NCBI GenBank assembly: GCA_025463565.1
Contig: JAODAT010000058.1
Location: 1-62,208 of the forward strand
Direction of reading: 5' to 3'
Source: Microbacteriaceae bacterium
Lineage (GTDB): Bacteria; Actinomycetota; Actinomycetes; Actinomycetales; Microbacteriaceae
DNA length: 62,208 bases
A program made the translations under genes and the position numbers. Below are positions 1-8,302 of this stretch, piece by piece. Within the stretch, counting starts at the first letter, position 1. Each line of letters starts with the position of its first letter. Under the pieces are notes generated by a model. The model searched no databases, was not told where the DNA came from, and saw only the letters and a program-made list of their open reading frames with translations.

Positions 1-536
1 GCGCCGCGGCCGACACCGGCATGCGCGCCGCTATCGCGGCCGGCGCCGAGCTGCTGGCTCGCACCGACGCGGACTGTATTCCGCGGGCGGACTGGACCGC
101 CGCCATCCGGCGCTCGCTGGCAACCCTGGGGCTGGTCGGCGGCGAGCTCATCCCGCGCACGGATGAGGGCCTGAACTGGGCGACTCGGGCGGGACTCCGC
201 GGGGTCGTGCACCTGGCCGAGGCGTTCGGGCGGCTGCGCACTGGCAACCGCAGCCCCGAATACAAGGGTCCGTACCTGATGGCGGCAGGCTGCAATGTGG
301 GCATCAGGTCGGAGCTGTACCTGGCCGCCGGGGGATTTCCACGCACGAAGATCGAGGACCTGCACGAGGATCGCGCGCTCGTCAACGCGGTGCGCCGCCT
401 CACCCCGAACTACGCGCGGCGCGGGGACGTCGTCGTCTACGGGTCGTCTCGCCGGGTCACCGCGTGGGGGCTGAAGAACACGCTGCTCTGGTACAAGGAC
501 CATGCCTATCGGCCCGAAATAGTCGACATCCGATGA
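1..536 (+). CDS. Glycosyltransferase family 2, C-terminal part (5' end outside window)
   Basis: The reading frame is open from the window edge, so the gene starts upstream. The visible part contains ARTDADCIPRADW, a DxD-type metal and nucleotide-sugar site typical of GT-A family 2 enzymes, followed by an acceptor-side segment (AAGCNVGIRSELYLAAGGFP, then EDLHEDRAL) that matches the ED-containing catalytic region of these enzymes. The stop overlaps the start of the following P450 gene in an ATGA, so the two are probably translationally coupled. The acceptor cannot be read from the sequence. A role in glycosylating a product of the adjacent P450/ligase genes is inference from context. Confidence 0.8.
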   Translation, partial: AAADTGMRAAIAAGAELLARTDADCIPRADWTAAIRRSLATLGLVGGELIPRTDEGLNWATRAGLRGVVHLAEAFGRLRTGNRSPEYKGPYLMAAGCNVGIRSELYLAAGGFPRTKIEDLHEDRALVNAVRRLTPNYARRGDVVVYGSSRRVTAWGLKNTLLWYKDHAYRPEIVDIR

Positions 537-1678
537 CCATCGCGACCGCGCAACGATGGGAAGAGCGGGTGATGCGCGCCGCGCACCCCGTCGCCTATCC
601 GCTGCTCAGAGCGGCGAAACGGCCGGCCCAGCGCGTGCCCGGACTCGGCGTGCTGGTCACCGACGCGACCCTGCTTCGGGCGACCCTCATGAACACGGCG
701 AGCTTCACCAAGACGGGCCCGGGGTCGCCCGCCGACCTGTGGACGCCGGTGCTCGGCCCGAGCGTGCTGCTCAATATGGAGGGCCCCGATCATTTCGCGC
801 TGCGCCGCAAGCTCGGCCCGATCTTCGCGCCCGCCTACGTAGACGGCATGGTCGCCGAGAGCCTCGGGCCGGCCGTAGCGACACTCGGCTCGAGAATGCG
901 CGCCGGGGTCGACCTGGTCGACGAGGTGCGGCGGTACGCGAGCATCGCGATCAGCCGGCTGGTCGGGCTGGACGAGTCCGTCGTCGACGACGAGCTGTTC
1001 CGTCGGGTGTCGTCGATCACGTCGATGGTGCGACTGTCGAAGCCGCGCCTGTCGCCGTCGCAGATCACCTATGCCCGGCACACCATGGCCGACCTCGGCG
1101 CTCACGCCCAGGCGGCGTACCGAGCGGGGGACGACACGACGGTGCCCGGACGGATGCGTGCGCTTGGGCTCACCGAGCAGGAAGCGATGGGAGCGGTGGG
1201 CGCGTTCGTGCTCACCGGAACGGAGACTCTCGTCTCCTATATCCCGCGACTGGTCTGCCTGCTGATCGACAGCGGCTGGCTTCCGACAATCGCCGCATCG
1301 CGGGAGCTGGTCGAGTCGGCCATCGCCGAAGGCCTGCGGGTGACGACGCCCTCGCCGGTGATGTTGCGCTCCGTGGTGGCGGATGACGCGATCGGCAGGG
1401 TGCGCGTCCGCCCGGGCGACCGCGTGATCCTCGCCACCTTCGCGGCAAACCGCGCACTCGGGCCGTTCGATCCCAAGGTGAACACCTCGGCCGCCCTCAA
1501 GCAGCTCTGGTTCGGCGCGGGCGTGCACTTCTGCCTGGGTGCACCGCTGGCCATGGCCCAGATCCGGCTGGTGCTCGACGCGCTGCTCGACGCGGCGCCG
1601 AACGCCCGCGTGGTGTCGCGGCGCGCGGCGCGCGGGGTGCTCATCCCGAGCTATTTGCGGGTGGAGCTCCGGGCGTGA
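533..1678 (+). CDS. Cytochrome P450
   Basis: A 381-residue haem-thiolate monooxygenase. The haem-binding loop FGAGVHFCLG (about residues 327-336, Cys 334 as axial ligand), the K-helix ExxR (EGLR, about 266), an I-helix LTGTET (about 227-232) and a C-helix GPDHFALRR segment are all visible. Bacterial class I P450s are soluble and need a ferredoxin partner; none is encoded here. The frame is open further upstream, but the ATG inside the ATGA overlap with the glycosyltransferase gives a normal P450 N-terminus, so that start was chosen. It overlaps the downstream AMP-ligase gene in a GTGA, which makes a four-gene coupled operon. The substrate is unknown. A second P450 is encoded convergently at 4073-5317. 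Confidence 0.93.
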   Translation: MTIATAQRWEERVMRAAHPVAYPLLRAAKRPAQRVPGLGVLVTDATLLRATLMNTASFTKTGPGSPADLWTPVLGPSVLLNMEGPDHFALRRKLGPIFAPAYVDGMVAESLGPAVATLGSRMRAGVDLVDEVRRYASIAISRLVGLDESVVDDELFRRVSSITSMVRLSKPRLSPSQITYARHTMADLGAHAQAAYRAGDDTTVPGRMRALGLTEQEAMGAVGAFVLTGTETLVSYIPRLVCLLIDSGWLPTIAASRELVESAIAEGLRVTTPSPVMLRSVVADDAIGRVRVRPGDRVILATFAANRALGPFDPKVNTSAALKQLWFGAGVHFCLGAPLAMAQIRLVLDALLDAAPNARVVSRRAARGVLIPSYLRVELRA

Positions 1679-3210
1679 CGGACATTCTCGTCGCCCTCCT
1701 CGACGCCTGTCGTGCTACGCCGGATGCTCCGGCGATCAGCCAGGGCAAGGTCACTTTCACCTACGGCGAGCTTCACGCTCGCATCGCGAGTGTCGCGTCG
1801 GGCCTGAGGCAACTCGGATTCACGCCGGGTGACCGGGTGCTGTTCTCGGTGCGCCCGAACCTCGACGGCATCGCTCTTGCCCTCGGGATCATCGCCGCCG
1901 GCGGAACCGTCGTCTTCGCGGACCCGGGCGCCGGTGAGGCGATGTTCCGCGCACGGGCGGCGCTCGCGGCTCCGAAGTGGGTGGCGGCCGAGTCTCTGCT
2001 CTACCTGGTGTCGTCCCGCCCGCTCCGGCGCGTCGCGCGCCGCCGTGGCCTGGAGCTGCCGCCGTACTCGGCGGTCGTGCCGAATGCCCGCCACATCTAC
2101 GCAGGCCCCTGGCTGCCCGGCACTCCGCGTCTGGGAACGAGTCTCGGCTCATTGTTAACCGGGTCCAGCTTGTCGAGACCTCACCCGGTGGAACCCTTAG
2201 TCGACCAGCACCACGAAGCCCTCATCATCTTCACCAGCGGCACGACCGCCCACCCGAAAGCGGTGGTGCACTCCCGAGCGTCGCTCGGCACCGGGCTGGC
2301 GGGGTTCGCGGCACACACCAGGCTGGCCCCCGGCCAGCGGCTGCTCACCGACCAGCTGATGATCGGCATCCCGGCCCTCATCTCAGGTGCGCACTGGCGC
2401 TTGCCACTGCCCGGTGCCGATCCCGGAGCGAAGCCCGAGAAGTATCTCGACGCGCTGCCGGAGACGGACGTGATGTTCATGGTTCCCGCTGCCCTCGATG
2501 CCCTGCTGCGCGCACCCGGCACGCGAGCTCCGAAACTGCAGACGCTGCTGATCGGGGGAGCGCCGGTGCTGCGCCCGTTGCTCGAGCGGGTGCGGTCGCG
2601 CTGGCCCGAGACTCGCGTGCTCGCGATCTACGGCATGACCGAGATTCTGCCCGTGGCCATCGCCGATGCCGACGACAAGCTGGCGTACGACGGTCTCGGC
2701 GACTACGTGGGGGAGCTGTTGTCACCGGCAGCGATCGTCGACGGCGAACTGGTGCTCAGCGGGCCGGGGCTCGCCATCGGCTATCTCGGGTCGCCGCCGC
2801 TGAACACACTCGCGACCGGCGACCTCGCACGAATCGACGGGAACAGGCTCGTGTTGCTCGGCCGCAGCAAGGACATGTTCATCCGCGGCTCGACGAACGT
2901 CTATCCGGGCCTCTACGAGCCGGTGATCGCGGGACTGCCCGGCGTTGCCGAGGTCGCGATGGTGGGGGTACCCGACGAGATCGGTGACGATCGGATCGTG
3001 CTCGTGATCGTACCCTCGACGGATGTCCCGCCCGGGCTGACCGCGGAGCACCCGGTGCTCGCCGCCGTTGCGGCAGCGTTGCCGGGGCTCATTGACGCCG
3101 CCGTGCTGCCCGACCTGGTGCTCGCATCGCCCACGCTGCCGAAGACGGGCCGCAGCGCGAAACTCGACAGAGCCTCGCTCGCTGACCTCGTCGAAGCGCA
3201 GCTCCGGTGA
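1675..3210 (+). CDS. AMP-dependent synthetase/ligase, OleC-like
   Basis: A 511-residue ANL-superfamily enzyme. The phosphate loop IFTSGTTAHPK (about residues 185-195), YGMTEI (adenine-binding region) and a C-terminal GDLARIDGNRLVLLGRSKDMF hinge are visible. The segment FADPGAG near residue 83 resembles OleC beta-lactone synthetases, which carry DPGMG there, rather than ordinary fatty acyl-CoA ligases. The next gene is an OleD-like reductase, which supports an OleC-type role (beta-hydroxy acid to beta-lactone), but OleA and OleB are not in the window. It starts at a GTG overlapping the P450 stop. Odd feature: residues about 162-171 are encoded by a copy of the genome's dispersed palindromic repeat. 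An ordinary acyl-CoA synthetase remains possible. Confidence 0.85.
   Translation: MTDILVALLDACRATPDAPAISQGKVTFTYGELHARIASVASGLRQLGFTPGDRVLFSVRPNLDGIALALGIIAAGGTVVFADPGAGEAMFRARAALAAPKWVAAESLLYLVSSRPLRRVARRRGLELPPYSAVVPNARHIYAGPWLPGTPRLGTSLGSLLTGSSLSRPHPVEPLVDQHHEALIIFTSGTTAHPKAVVHSRASLGTGLAGFAAHTRLAPGQRLLTDQLMIGIPALISGAHWRLPLPGADPGAKPEKYLDALPETDVMFMVPAALDALLRAPGTRAPKLQTLLIGGAPVLRPLLERVRSRWPETRVLAIYGMTEILPVAIADADDKLAYDGLGDYVGELLSPAAIVDGELVLSGPGLAIGYLGSPPLNTLATGDLARIDGNRLVLLGRSKDMFIRGSTNVYPGLYEPVIAGLPGVAEVAMVGVPDEIGDDRIVLVIVPSTDVPPGLTAEHPVLAAVAAALPGLIDAAVLPDLVLASPTLPKTGRSAKLDRASLADLVEAQLR
2160..2185 (+). repeat. Dispersed palindromic repeat inside a coding sequence
   Basis: This stretch matches, with one difference (C for G at 2166), the 26-bp core (CGGGTCGAGCTTGTCGAGAC plus CTCACC) found in intergenic copies at 4002, 11024 and 28330. 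Here it is read in frame as SSLSRPHP within the OleC-like ligase and introduces no stop. Confidence 0.85.
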
Positions 3211-4001
3211 GAATCGCGGTCACCGGCGCCGCCGGTTTCATCGGCAACGCGGTCGCCACCGACCTGGAGCGGGACCACGAGGTGACGCGGTTCACGCGTC
3301 GCGAGTGGGACATCACCGCCGGCCCGATCGACGGTGATGCGGATGCGGTCGTGCACTGCGCGGCGCTCGCCGACGACTGGGCCTCGCTGGGCGACGCGAT
3401 GCTGGTGAACCGCGACGGAACGCGAAACGTGGTCGCCAGTTTTGCCGCAGCCCGGTTCGTGCACATCTCGACGTCGAGCGTCTACGACGCGTTCGTGCCC
3501 ACCGTGAACCTCGCGGAGGCCCCGCGCGCTACCCGCTTTCTCAGCACATACTCGCGATCGAAGGCCTCCGCGGAGGAGTTCGTCAGCGACGTGATCCTGC
3601 GCCCTCACGCGGTGTACGGGCCCGGGGACACGACGCTTCTGCCCAGGGTCCTGGCGGGCATCCGTCGCCGCCGGCTCACCCTGCCGAACGGCGGACGGGT
3701 GCTGCATTCGCTCACCCATATCGACAACCTGGTGCAGGCGGTGCGGCTCTCCCTCACCGGCCCGCCCGGCGTGTACAACATCGCCGATGCCGAACCCGTC
3801 CTGCTCTCGGACGCGATCGGGCGGTACACGGATGCCGCCATCCGCAGCATCCCGTATCGCACCGCCTACGCGGCCGCCGCCGTCGCGGAGAGGCTGCCGG
3901 GCCGCCCGAGGATCACGCGGTACGCCGTGAGCCAGCTCGGGCTCGAGCGCACCCTCGACATCACGAAGGCCCGCGAGTTGCTGGGCTACCGCCCGAGGTA
4001 A
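3207..4001 (+). CDS. NAD(P)-dependent epimerase/dehydratase, OleD-like
   Basis: A 264-residue extended short-chain dehydrogenase. The N-terminal GAAGFIG (residues about 7-13) is the Rossmann nucleotide-binding motif. VHISTSSVYD followed by YSRSK (Tyr about 115, Lys about 119) gives the catalytic Ser/Tyr/Lys set. NRDGTRNVV matches the N-x-x-GT-x-N-V element of the family. It starts at GTG overlapping the stop of the OleC-like ligase by four bases. Next to an OleC-like enzyme the best guess is an OleD-type 2-alkyl-3-keto-acid reductase; a nucleotide-sugar epimerase is the alternative and would fit the glycosyltransferase at the start of the operon. At 264 residues it is short for the family. 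Confidence 0.85.
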   Translation: MRIAVTGAAGFIGNAVATDLERDHEVTRFTRREWDITAGPIDGDADAVVHCAALADDWASLGDAMLVNRDGTRNVVASFAAARFVHISTSSVYDAFVPTVNLAEAPRATRFLSTYSRSKASAEEFVSDVILRPHAVYGPGDTTLLPRVLAGIRRRRLTLPNGGRVLHSLTHIDNLVQAVRLSLTGPPGVYNIADAEPVLLSDAIGRYTDAAIRSIPYRTAYAAAAVAERLPGRPRITRYAVSQLGLERTLDITKARELLGYRPR

Positions 4002-4072
4002 AGCGGGTCGAGCTTGTCGAGACCTCACCAGCGAGCAAACCGTTGGTGAGGTCTCGACTAGCTCGACCCGCT
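4002..4072. repeat. Dispersed palindrome filling a convergent gene gap
   Basis: Two 29-bp arms (4002-4030 and 4044-4072) are inverted repeats with one mismatch around a 13-nt loop. The element fills exactly the space between the OleD-like stop and the P450 stop on the other strand, so it probably serves as a bidirectional terminator. Confidence 0.85.
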
Positions 4073-5317
4073 CTAGTCGAGTTTCTGAACGACCAGGGAG
4101 CGGTACGCCGGGATCAGAACCTTTCGCCCGTACTCGCGCGAGACCACGCGGTAGGGCATGCCGTTGCCGACGAGCAGTTCGATCATGGCGGTCAGCTCCG
4201 CGCGGGCGAGCGGTCCGCCGAGGCAGAGGTGCCGGCCCGCGCCGAACCACAGCTGGCGGTTCTGCGGAATGTATGGCCTGTCGATGCGGTACTCGCCGGC
4301 CAGGTTATTTGCCGTCCAGGTGAGCACGATGATGCGTTCGCCCGCCGTGAGGTGCCGGCCCGCGATGGTCAGATCCGCGAGCACCGAACGGCCGATGATC
4401 GGCGCGGGCGAGGTCACCCGGAGCGCTTCGCGAACGGCGTTCTCGGTGAGCGACCGGTCGGCGATCAGCCGGTGCTGCTCGCCGGTGTCGTCGAGCAGCG
4501 CGGCGGTGCGCGCCATGGCGGAAGCCGCCGTCTCGGTGCCCGCGACCATCAGCAACGTCGACAGGCCTTTGGTTTCCCGGATGCTGAGGCCGAGCTCCCG
4601 GCACCGCCCGATGATTGTGGAGGTGGGCGCGGTAGCAAAGGCGACGTCGATGTGCCCGGTGAGCCGTTCGACGATCTCGCGGGCCTTCGCGATCTTTTCG
4701 GGCGGCAGCACCGTGTCCGCCGTGGTGCCGAGTGCGATGGATGCCAGCTCCTCGCCGGTCTCGAAGATCTCGAGATAAGCGTCATCGCCGTCGCCCACCA
4801 CCGGCATGCCAAGAAGGGTGACCACCATCTGGCCGACCAGGATGCGGCTGAGGCGCGCCACATCCAGGGGCTCGCCCGCCTCGAAGGACGCCCGAGCGGC
4901 GCGAACGCGCGAGCCCCAAGCCGCCTCGACGAACGCGAAGCTGGTCTTCTCGGTGAACAGTTCGCGGCTGCGGGTACGCAGGTCGTAGTGTCCGGCGCCA
5001 TCGAAAAGGTCGTAGACCCAGTCCCCGAGAATCTGCGCCCAGAGGTGGCCGACGCCTCCCTCGCTGAGCAGGGTGAAGTGCTCAGGATCGTTGAGCACGG
5101 AGCGCGCGGTGAGCGGGTCGGCGGTGATCCAGCCGAGCCTGGGCACCTTCATGAGCGGCTTCGCGAAGGTGCCCAGCCAGTTCAGCCAGGGCAGTGCGGG
5201 GCGTGCGGCGACGAGCAGCCGGTGTTCGTGGGCGGTCGCGCTCGAACCGATCCCGTCGCGCCACGGGGCGAGTCGGCGTTCGTGGACGGGAGCTTCGAGA
5301 TCCTCGGCGACGGGCAC
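4073..5317 (-). CDS. Cytochrome P450
   Basis: A 414-residue P450. The haem loop FGAGRHLCLG (about 358-367, Cys 365), the K-helix EALR (about 296), the I-helix VAGTETAAS and a C-helix DGAGHYDLRTR are present. It resembles the P450 at 533-1678 in architecture and could be an old paralogue. The start is GTG at 5317, six bases after a TAGGTT -10 box, i.e. a leaderless arrangement. It is transcribed toward the OleC/OleD operon and its stop abuts the palindrome there. Redox partner and substrate are unknown. Confidence 0.93.
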   Translation of the reverse strand: MPVAEDLEAPVHERRLAPWRDGIGSSATAHEHRLLVAARPALPWLNWLGTFAKPLMKVPRLGWITADPLTARSVLNDPEHFTLLSEGGVGHLWAQILGDWVYDLFDGAGHYDLRTRSRELFTEKTSFAFVEAAWGSRVRAARASFEAGEPLDVARLSRILVGQMVVTLLGMPVVGDGDDAYLEIFETGEELASIALGTTADTVLPPEKIAKAREIVERLTGHIDVAFATAPTSTIIGRCRELGLSIRETKGLSTLLMVAGTETAASAMARTAALLDDTGEQHRLIADRSLTENAVREALRVTSPAPIIGRSVLADLTIAGRHLTAGERIIVLTWTANNLAGEYRIDRPYIPQNRQLWFGAGRHLCLGGPLARAELTAMIELLVGNGMPYRVVSREYGRKVLIPAYRSLVVQKLD

Positions 5318-5323
5318 GCTCCC

Positions 5324-5345
5324 AACCTAGCGCTGCGGATACCCT
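5324..5345. promoter_or_regulatory. Divergent pair of leaderless -10 boxes
   Basis: On the minus strand TAGGTT (5324-5329) lies six bases before the GTG of the P450; on the plus strand TACCCT (5340-5345) lies six bases before the ATG of the channel gene. TANNNT followed by six bases and the start codon is the known actinobacterial leaderless layout. The two boxes are only ten bases apart, so the promoters must overlap and may compete. Confidence 0.6.
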
Positions 5346-5351
5346 GTGGGC

Positions 5352-6038
5352 ATGGGCGAGAACAACAAGGAGTACGACCGGTTTCTCAGCACCGGCACGA
5401 ACACCGACCGCATGCAGTTCTTCAGTGACGCCGTCTTCGCGATCGCCATGACCCTGCTCGTGATCGACATCGCCGTGCCGACGATCGCCGGCACCGTCTC
5501 CGACGCGCACCTGGACAGCGCGCTGTGGACGGCGATCGGCGGCCAGTGGCAGTCGTTCCTGGCATACGGGATCAGCTTCTGGGTGATCGCCATCAACTGG
5601 GCGGGCCATCACCGCAAGTTCCGACTCATCCACACCTACGACGGCGGCCTCATCCAGCTGAATCTCTGGTTGCTGTTCTTCATCGCCTTCGTGCCGTACC
5701 CGACCAGCCTGATCAGCAGGTACGCGGGGGCCATGCCGGGCATCGTGCTGTACTCGCTCGAGATCAGCATCGTCAGCGGGCTGCAATGGTGGATGTGGCG
5801 GTACTCATATCGCAAGGGCTACGTGGACGCGAAGGTGACCCCAGGTATGTATGCCTACGTGTCGCGGGCGTTCATCTCGGTGCCGCTGGTCTTCCTGCTG
5901 TCGATCCCGGTCGGGTACATCTTCGGCGGATACGTGGCCATGTACTTCTGGGTTCTCAACTGGCCGGTGAGTGCACTGATCGGGCGCTGGGAGCCGCGCG
6001 GTACTCGCGCTAGTCGAAGTCCAGGCTCAGCTTCCTGA
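5352..6038 (+). CDS. TMEM175/DUF1211-family integral membrane protein (probable K+ channel)
   Basis: A 228-residue protein with about six membrane segments. The first helix carries RMQFFSDAVFAIAMTLLVID, the R...FSD signature of TMEM175-type potassium channels, which open a pore through FSD-containing helices. Bacterial members have one such repeat per subunit and work as tetramers. ATG at 5352 was chosen over the GTG at 5346 because it sits six bases after TACCCT, a leaderless arrangement. The last 29 bp overlap the 3' end of the convergent MarR gene. No neighbour suggests a specific role. Confidence 0.85.
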   Translation: MGENNKEYDRFLSTGTNTDRMQFFSDAVFAIAMTLLVIDIAVPTIAGTVSDAHLDSALWTAIGGQWQSFLAYGISFWVIAINWAGHHRKFRLIHTYDGGLIQLNLWLLFFIAFVPYPTSLISRYAGAMPGIVLYSLEISIVSGLQWWMWRYSYRKGYVDAKVTPGMYAYVSRAFISVPLVFLLSIPVGYIFGGYVAMYFWVLNWPVSALIGRWEPRGTRASRSPGSAS

Positions 6039-6501
6039 GCAGTCCGGCAACGCGTTCCTGCTCCACGGGGGTGAGGGCCTCCAGCAGATCCGCTTCGGAG
6101 ACGAGCAGGGTCGCGATCGCGGAATCCACCCGCGCCTGACCGGCGGGCGTCATCGTCACCAGGATGCCGCGGCCGTCGCCCGGGTCCGCCCGTCTTTCGA
6201 CCAGCTGGCGTTCCACCAGGCGGTCGATCCGGTTCGTCATCGTGCCGCTAGAGACGAGCGTCTGCTGCAGCAGCGACTTCGGGCTCAACTCGTACGGCGC
6301 GCCCGCGCGGCGGAGTGCGGAGAGCACGTCGAACTCCCAGGACTCGAGGCCGGACGCCGTGAAAGCCGCCCGGCGCGCTCGGTCGAGATGCTTCGACAGC
6401 CGGTCGACCCGAGAGAGCACCTGCAGCGGCTCGAAGTCGAGATCGGGTCGCTCGCGCTGCCAGGCTTCGACGATGCGGTCGACTTCGTCAGATGCGGGCA
6501 T
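6010..6501 (-). CDS. MarR-family transcriptional regulator
   Basis: A 163-residue protein with the MarR winged helix-turn-helix: a helical N-terminus, ESWEFDVLSALRRAG, the recognition region SGTMTNRIDRLVERQLVERR, and a wing with RADPGDGRGILVTMT. The frame is open upstream to 6567, but ATG at 6501 gives a standard N-terminus and sits six bases after GATAAT, a good -10 box. Two 8-bp arms, GATTGTTC (6523-6530) and GAACAATC (6562-6569), form a widely spaced inverted repeat upstream that could bind the regulator; this is weak. The target is unknown. Confidence 0.9.
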   Translation of the reverse strand: MPASDEVDRIVEAWQRERPDLDFEPLQVLSRVDRLSKHLDRARRAAFTASGLESWEFDVLSALRRAGAPYELSPKSLLQQTLVSSGTMTNRIDRLVERQLVERRADPGDGRGILVTMTPAGQARVDSAIATLLVSEADLLEALTPVEQERVAGLLRKLSLDFD

Positions 6502-6629
6502 CCGTCCATTATCCCTTCGAGTGATTGTTCTCTTTGGTCGCGAAAGTGCATCGGCGCCGAGGAACAATCGCTACGCGAGGGAACACGGATGCGGCGCGGG
6601 CGTCATCTGGCAGACTTACGGGGTACTAA

Positions 6630-6701
6630 TCCGCCTTGGTGTAATGGCAGCACGACAGCCTTTGGAGCTGTTAGGTCTAGGTTCGAATCCTGGAGGCGGA
6701 G
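6630..6701 (+). tRNA. tRNA-Gln (anticodon UUG)
   Basis: A complete 72-nt cloverleaf. The acceptor strands TCCGCCT and AGGCGGA pair, the anticodon stem ACAGC/GCTGT encloses the loop CTTTGGA (anticodon TTG), and the T-loop is TTCGAAT. CCA is not encoded. The 3' acceptor strand is also part of the downstream terminator stem. Confidence 0.96.
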
Positions 6702-6740
6702 CTGAAAAAGGGCGCAACGCGCCCTTTTTCAGCTCCGCCT
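6694..6740 (+). terminator. Perfect 22-bp terminator hairpin fused to the tRNA 3' end
   Basis: The arms 6694-6715 and 6719-6740 are exact reverse complements with a 3-nt loop. The left arm begins with the tRNA acceptor strand AGGCGGA, so the right arm ends in TCCGCCT, a copy of the tRNA 5' acceptor strand. A T5 run lies inside the right arm. Confidence 0.85.
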
Positions 6741-6744
6741 TTGT

Positions 6745-6844
6745 GCGGGTCGAGTAGCGCGTCGCGAATGCGACTCGCGTATCGAGACCTCACCGGCGGA
6801 GTGCGAAGGTTTCGACACGCGTCGCTTCGCGGCGCTACTCAACC
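6745..6844. repeat. Dispersed palindrome, GTCGAGTAGCGCG variant
   Basis: An imperfect inverted repeat with a left half GGGTCGAGTAGCGC...TATCGAGACCTCACC and a right half containing TTTCGACACGCGTCGCTTC and CTACTCAACC. The same variant occurs at 24551-24634 and as a half copy at 18450-18485. It separates tRNA-Gln from glmU. Confidence 0.8.
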
Positions 6845-6859
6845 AGCAAGGGGAGCCGA

Positions 6860-8293
6860 ATGCCAGACCTCGCCGTAGTCATCCTCGCCGCGGGCCAGGG
6901 CACGCGAATGAAGTCGCAACGGCCGAAGGTGCTGCACACGATCGCCGGCATCCCGATGGTCTCGCACGTGCTCGCCACAGCCGATGAGCTGGGCGCCGCG
7001 CACGTGGTCGTCGTCGTGCGCCACGAGCGCGACCAGGTCGCCTCGGTCGTGAGCGAACAGCTTCCCGGCGTGATCGTCGTAGACCAGGACGATGTCCCCG
7101 GCACCGGCCGTGCGGTGCAGCTGGCCCTCGCCGGCCTTCCCGGAACCTTCAGTGGAACCGTCGTCGTGCTGAGCGCCGATGTTCCACTGCTCGATGCGGC
7201 GACCGTTCGCGGGCTCATCGACGGTCACGTGCTCGCCGGCAATGCCCTCACCCTGCTCAGCGTGCACCTCGCCGACCCGACCGGCTTCGGTCGCATCGTG
7301 CGTTCGTCGAACGGCGAGTTCGAGTCGATCGTCGAGCAGAAAGACGCGACCGATGCCGAGCGCGCGATCACGGAGACGAACGCCGGTGTGTACGTGTTCG
7401 AGTCTGTCGCCCTCGGCACCGCGCTTTCCGGAGTGACCACCCAGAACGCGCAGAACGAGATGTACCTCACCGACGCGGCCGCCGGCATCCGCGCGGCCGG
7501 CGGGGCGATCGAAGCGGTTGCGGTGACCGACCCGTGGCTGGTGACGGGCATCAACGATCGGGCGCAGCTGGCAGCGGCGGCGGCAGAGCTCAACGCGCGA
7601 ATCGTGCGCGGCTGGCAGCTGGCCGGAGTGACCGTGCAGGAGCCGGCCACCACCTGGATCGACCTGAAGGCGGTGCTCGCCGAAGACGTCGAACTGCTCC
7701 CGGGAACCCAGATCAAGGGAGCGACGGTGATCGAACGCGGCGCGATCGTCGGCCCGCAGACCACCCTCGTCGACTGCGAGATCGGCGAGGGCGCGGTCGT
7801 GAAGCGCACCGACGCGACGCTCGCGGTCATCGGCAAGAACGCATCCGTCGGCCCCTTCGCGTACCTCCGCCCCGGGAGCTACCTCGGCGAGGACGGCAAG
7901 ATCGGCACCTTCGTCGAGACGAAGAACTCGAAGATCGGCCGGGGCACCAAGGTGCCGCACCTCAGCTACATCGGTGACACGACGGTGGGCGAGGAGTCGA
8001 ACATCGGCGCGGGCACCATCACCGCCAACTACGACGGCGTCAACAAGCACGCGACCACCGTCGGCTCCCACGTTCGAACCGCGTCGCACAACGTCTTCGT
8101 CGCCCCCGTTAGTATCGGAGATGGAGCGTATACCGGTGCAGGCACGGTCGTCCGAAAGGACGTTCCGGCCGGTGCCCTCGCCGTCAATGTCGCCCCGCAG
8201 CGCAACATTCTCGGCTGGGTCGTGGACAAACGCCCAGGTACAGCAGCAGCGAAAGCCGCCGCCGAAGCCGACACCGCGTTGACCAGAGAGTAA
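6860..8293 (+). CDS. glmU: Bifunctional UDP-GlcNAc pyrophosphorylase / glucosamine-1-phosphate acetyltransferase
   Basis: A 477-residue cytoplasmic enzyme making UDP-N-acetylglucosamine for peptidoglycan. The N-terminal uridyltransferase domain shows LAAGQGTRMKSQRPK (residues about 10-24) and LSADVPLL (about 104). The C-terminal half is a left-handed beta-helix with hexapeptide repeats, including GPFAYLRPG, NIGAGTITANYDG (acetyl-CoA and active-site region) and GAGTVVRKDVPAG. Length is normal. GGGGAG lies six bases before the ATG. Only nine bases separate it from prs, so glmU and prs probably form an operon, as in many Gram-positive bacteria. Confidence 0.97.
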   Translation: MPDLAVVILAAGQGTRMKSQRPKVLHTIAGIPMVSHVLATADELGAAHVVVVVRHERDQVASVVSEQLPGVIVVDQDDVPGTGRAVQLALAGLPGTFSGTVVVLSADVPLLDAATVRGLIDGHVLAGNALTLLSVHLADPTGFGRIVRSSNGEFESIVEQKDATDAERAITETNAGVYVFESVALGTALSGVTTQNAQNEMYLTDAAAGIRAAGGAIEAVAVTDPWLVTGINDRAQLAAAAAELNARIVRGWQLAGVTVQEPATTWIDLKAVLAEDVELLPGTQIKGATVIERGAIVGPQTTLVDCEIGEGAVVKRTDATLAVIGKNASVGPFAYLRPGSYLGEDGKIGTFVETKNSKIGRGTKVPHLSYIGDTTVGEESNIGAGTITANYDGVNKHATTVGSHVRTASHNVFVAPVSIGDGAYTGAGTVVRKDVPAGALAVNVAPQRNILGWVVDKRPGTAAAKAAAEADTALTRE

Positions 8294-8302
8294 GGGAGCA
8301 CC

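Noticed and set aside
4043-5428. 461-codon plus-strand open frame opposite the second P450
   Set aside because: Shadow of the P450, which has complete haem-binding and ExxR motifs on the minus strand.
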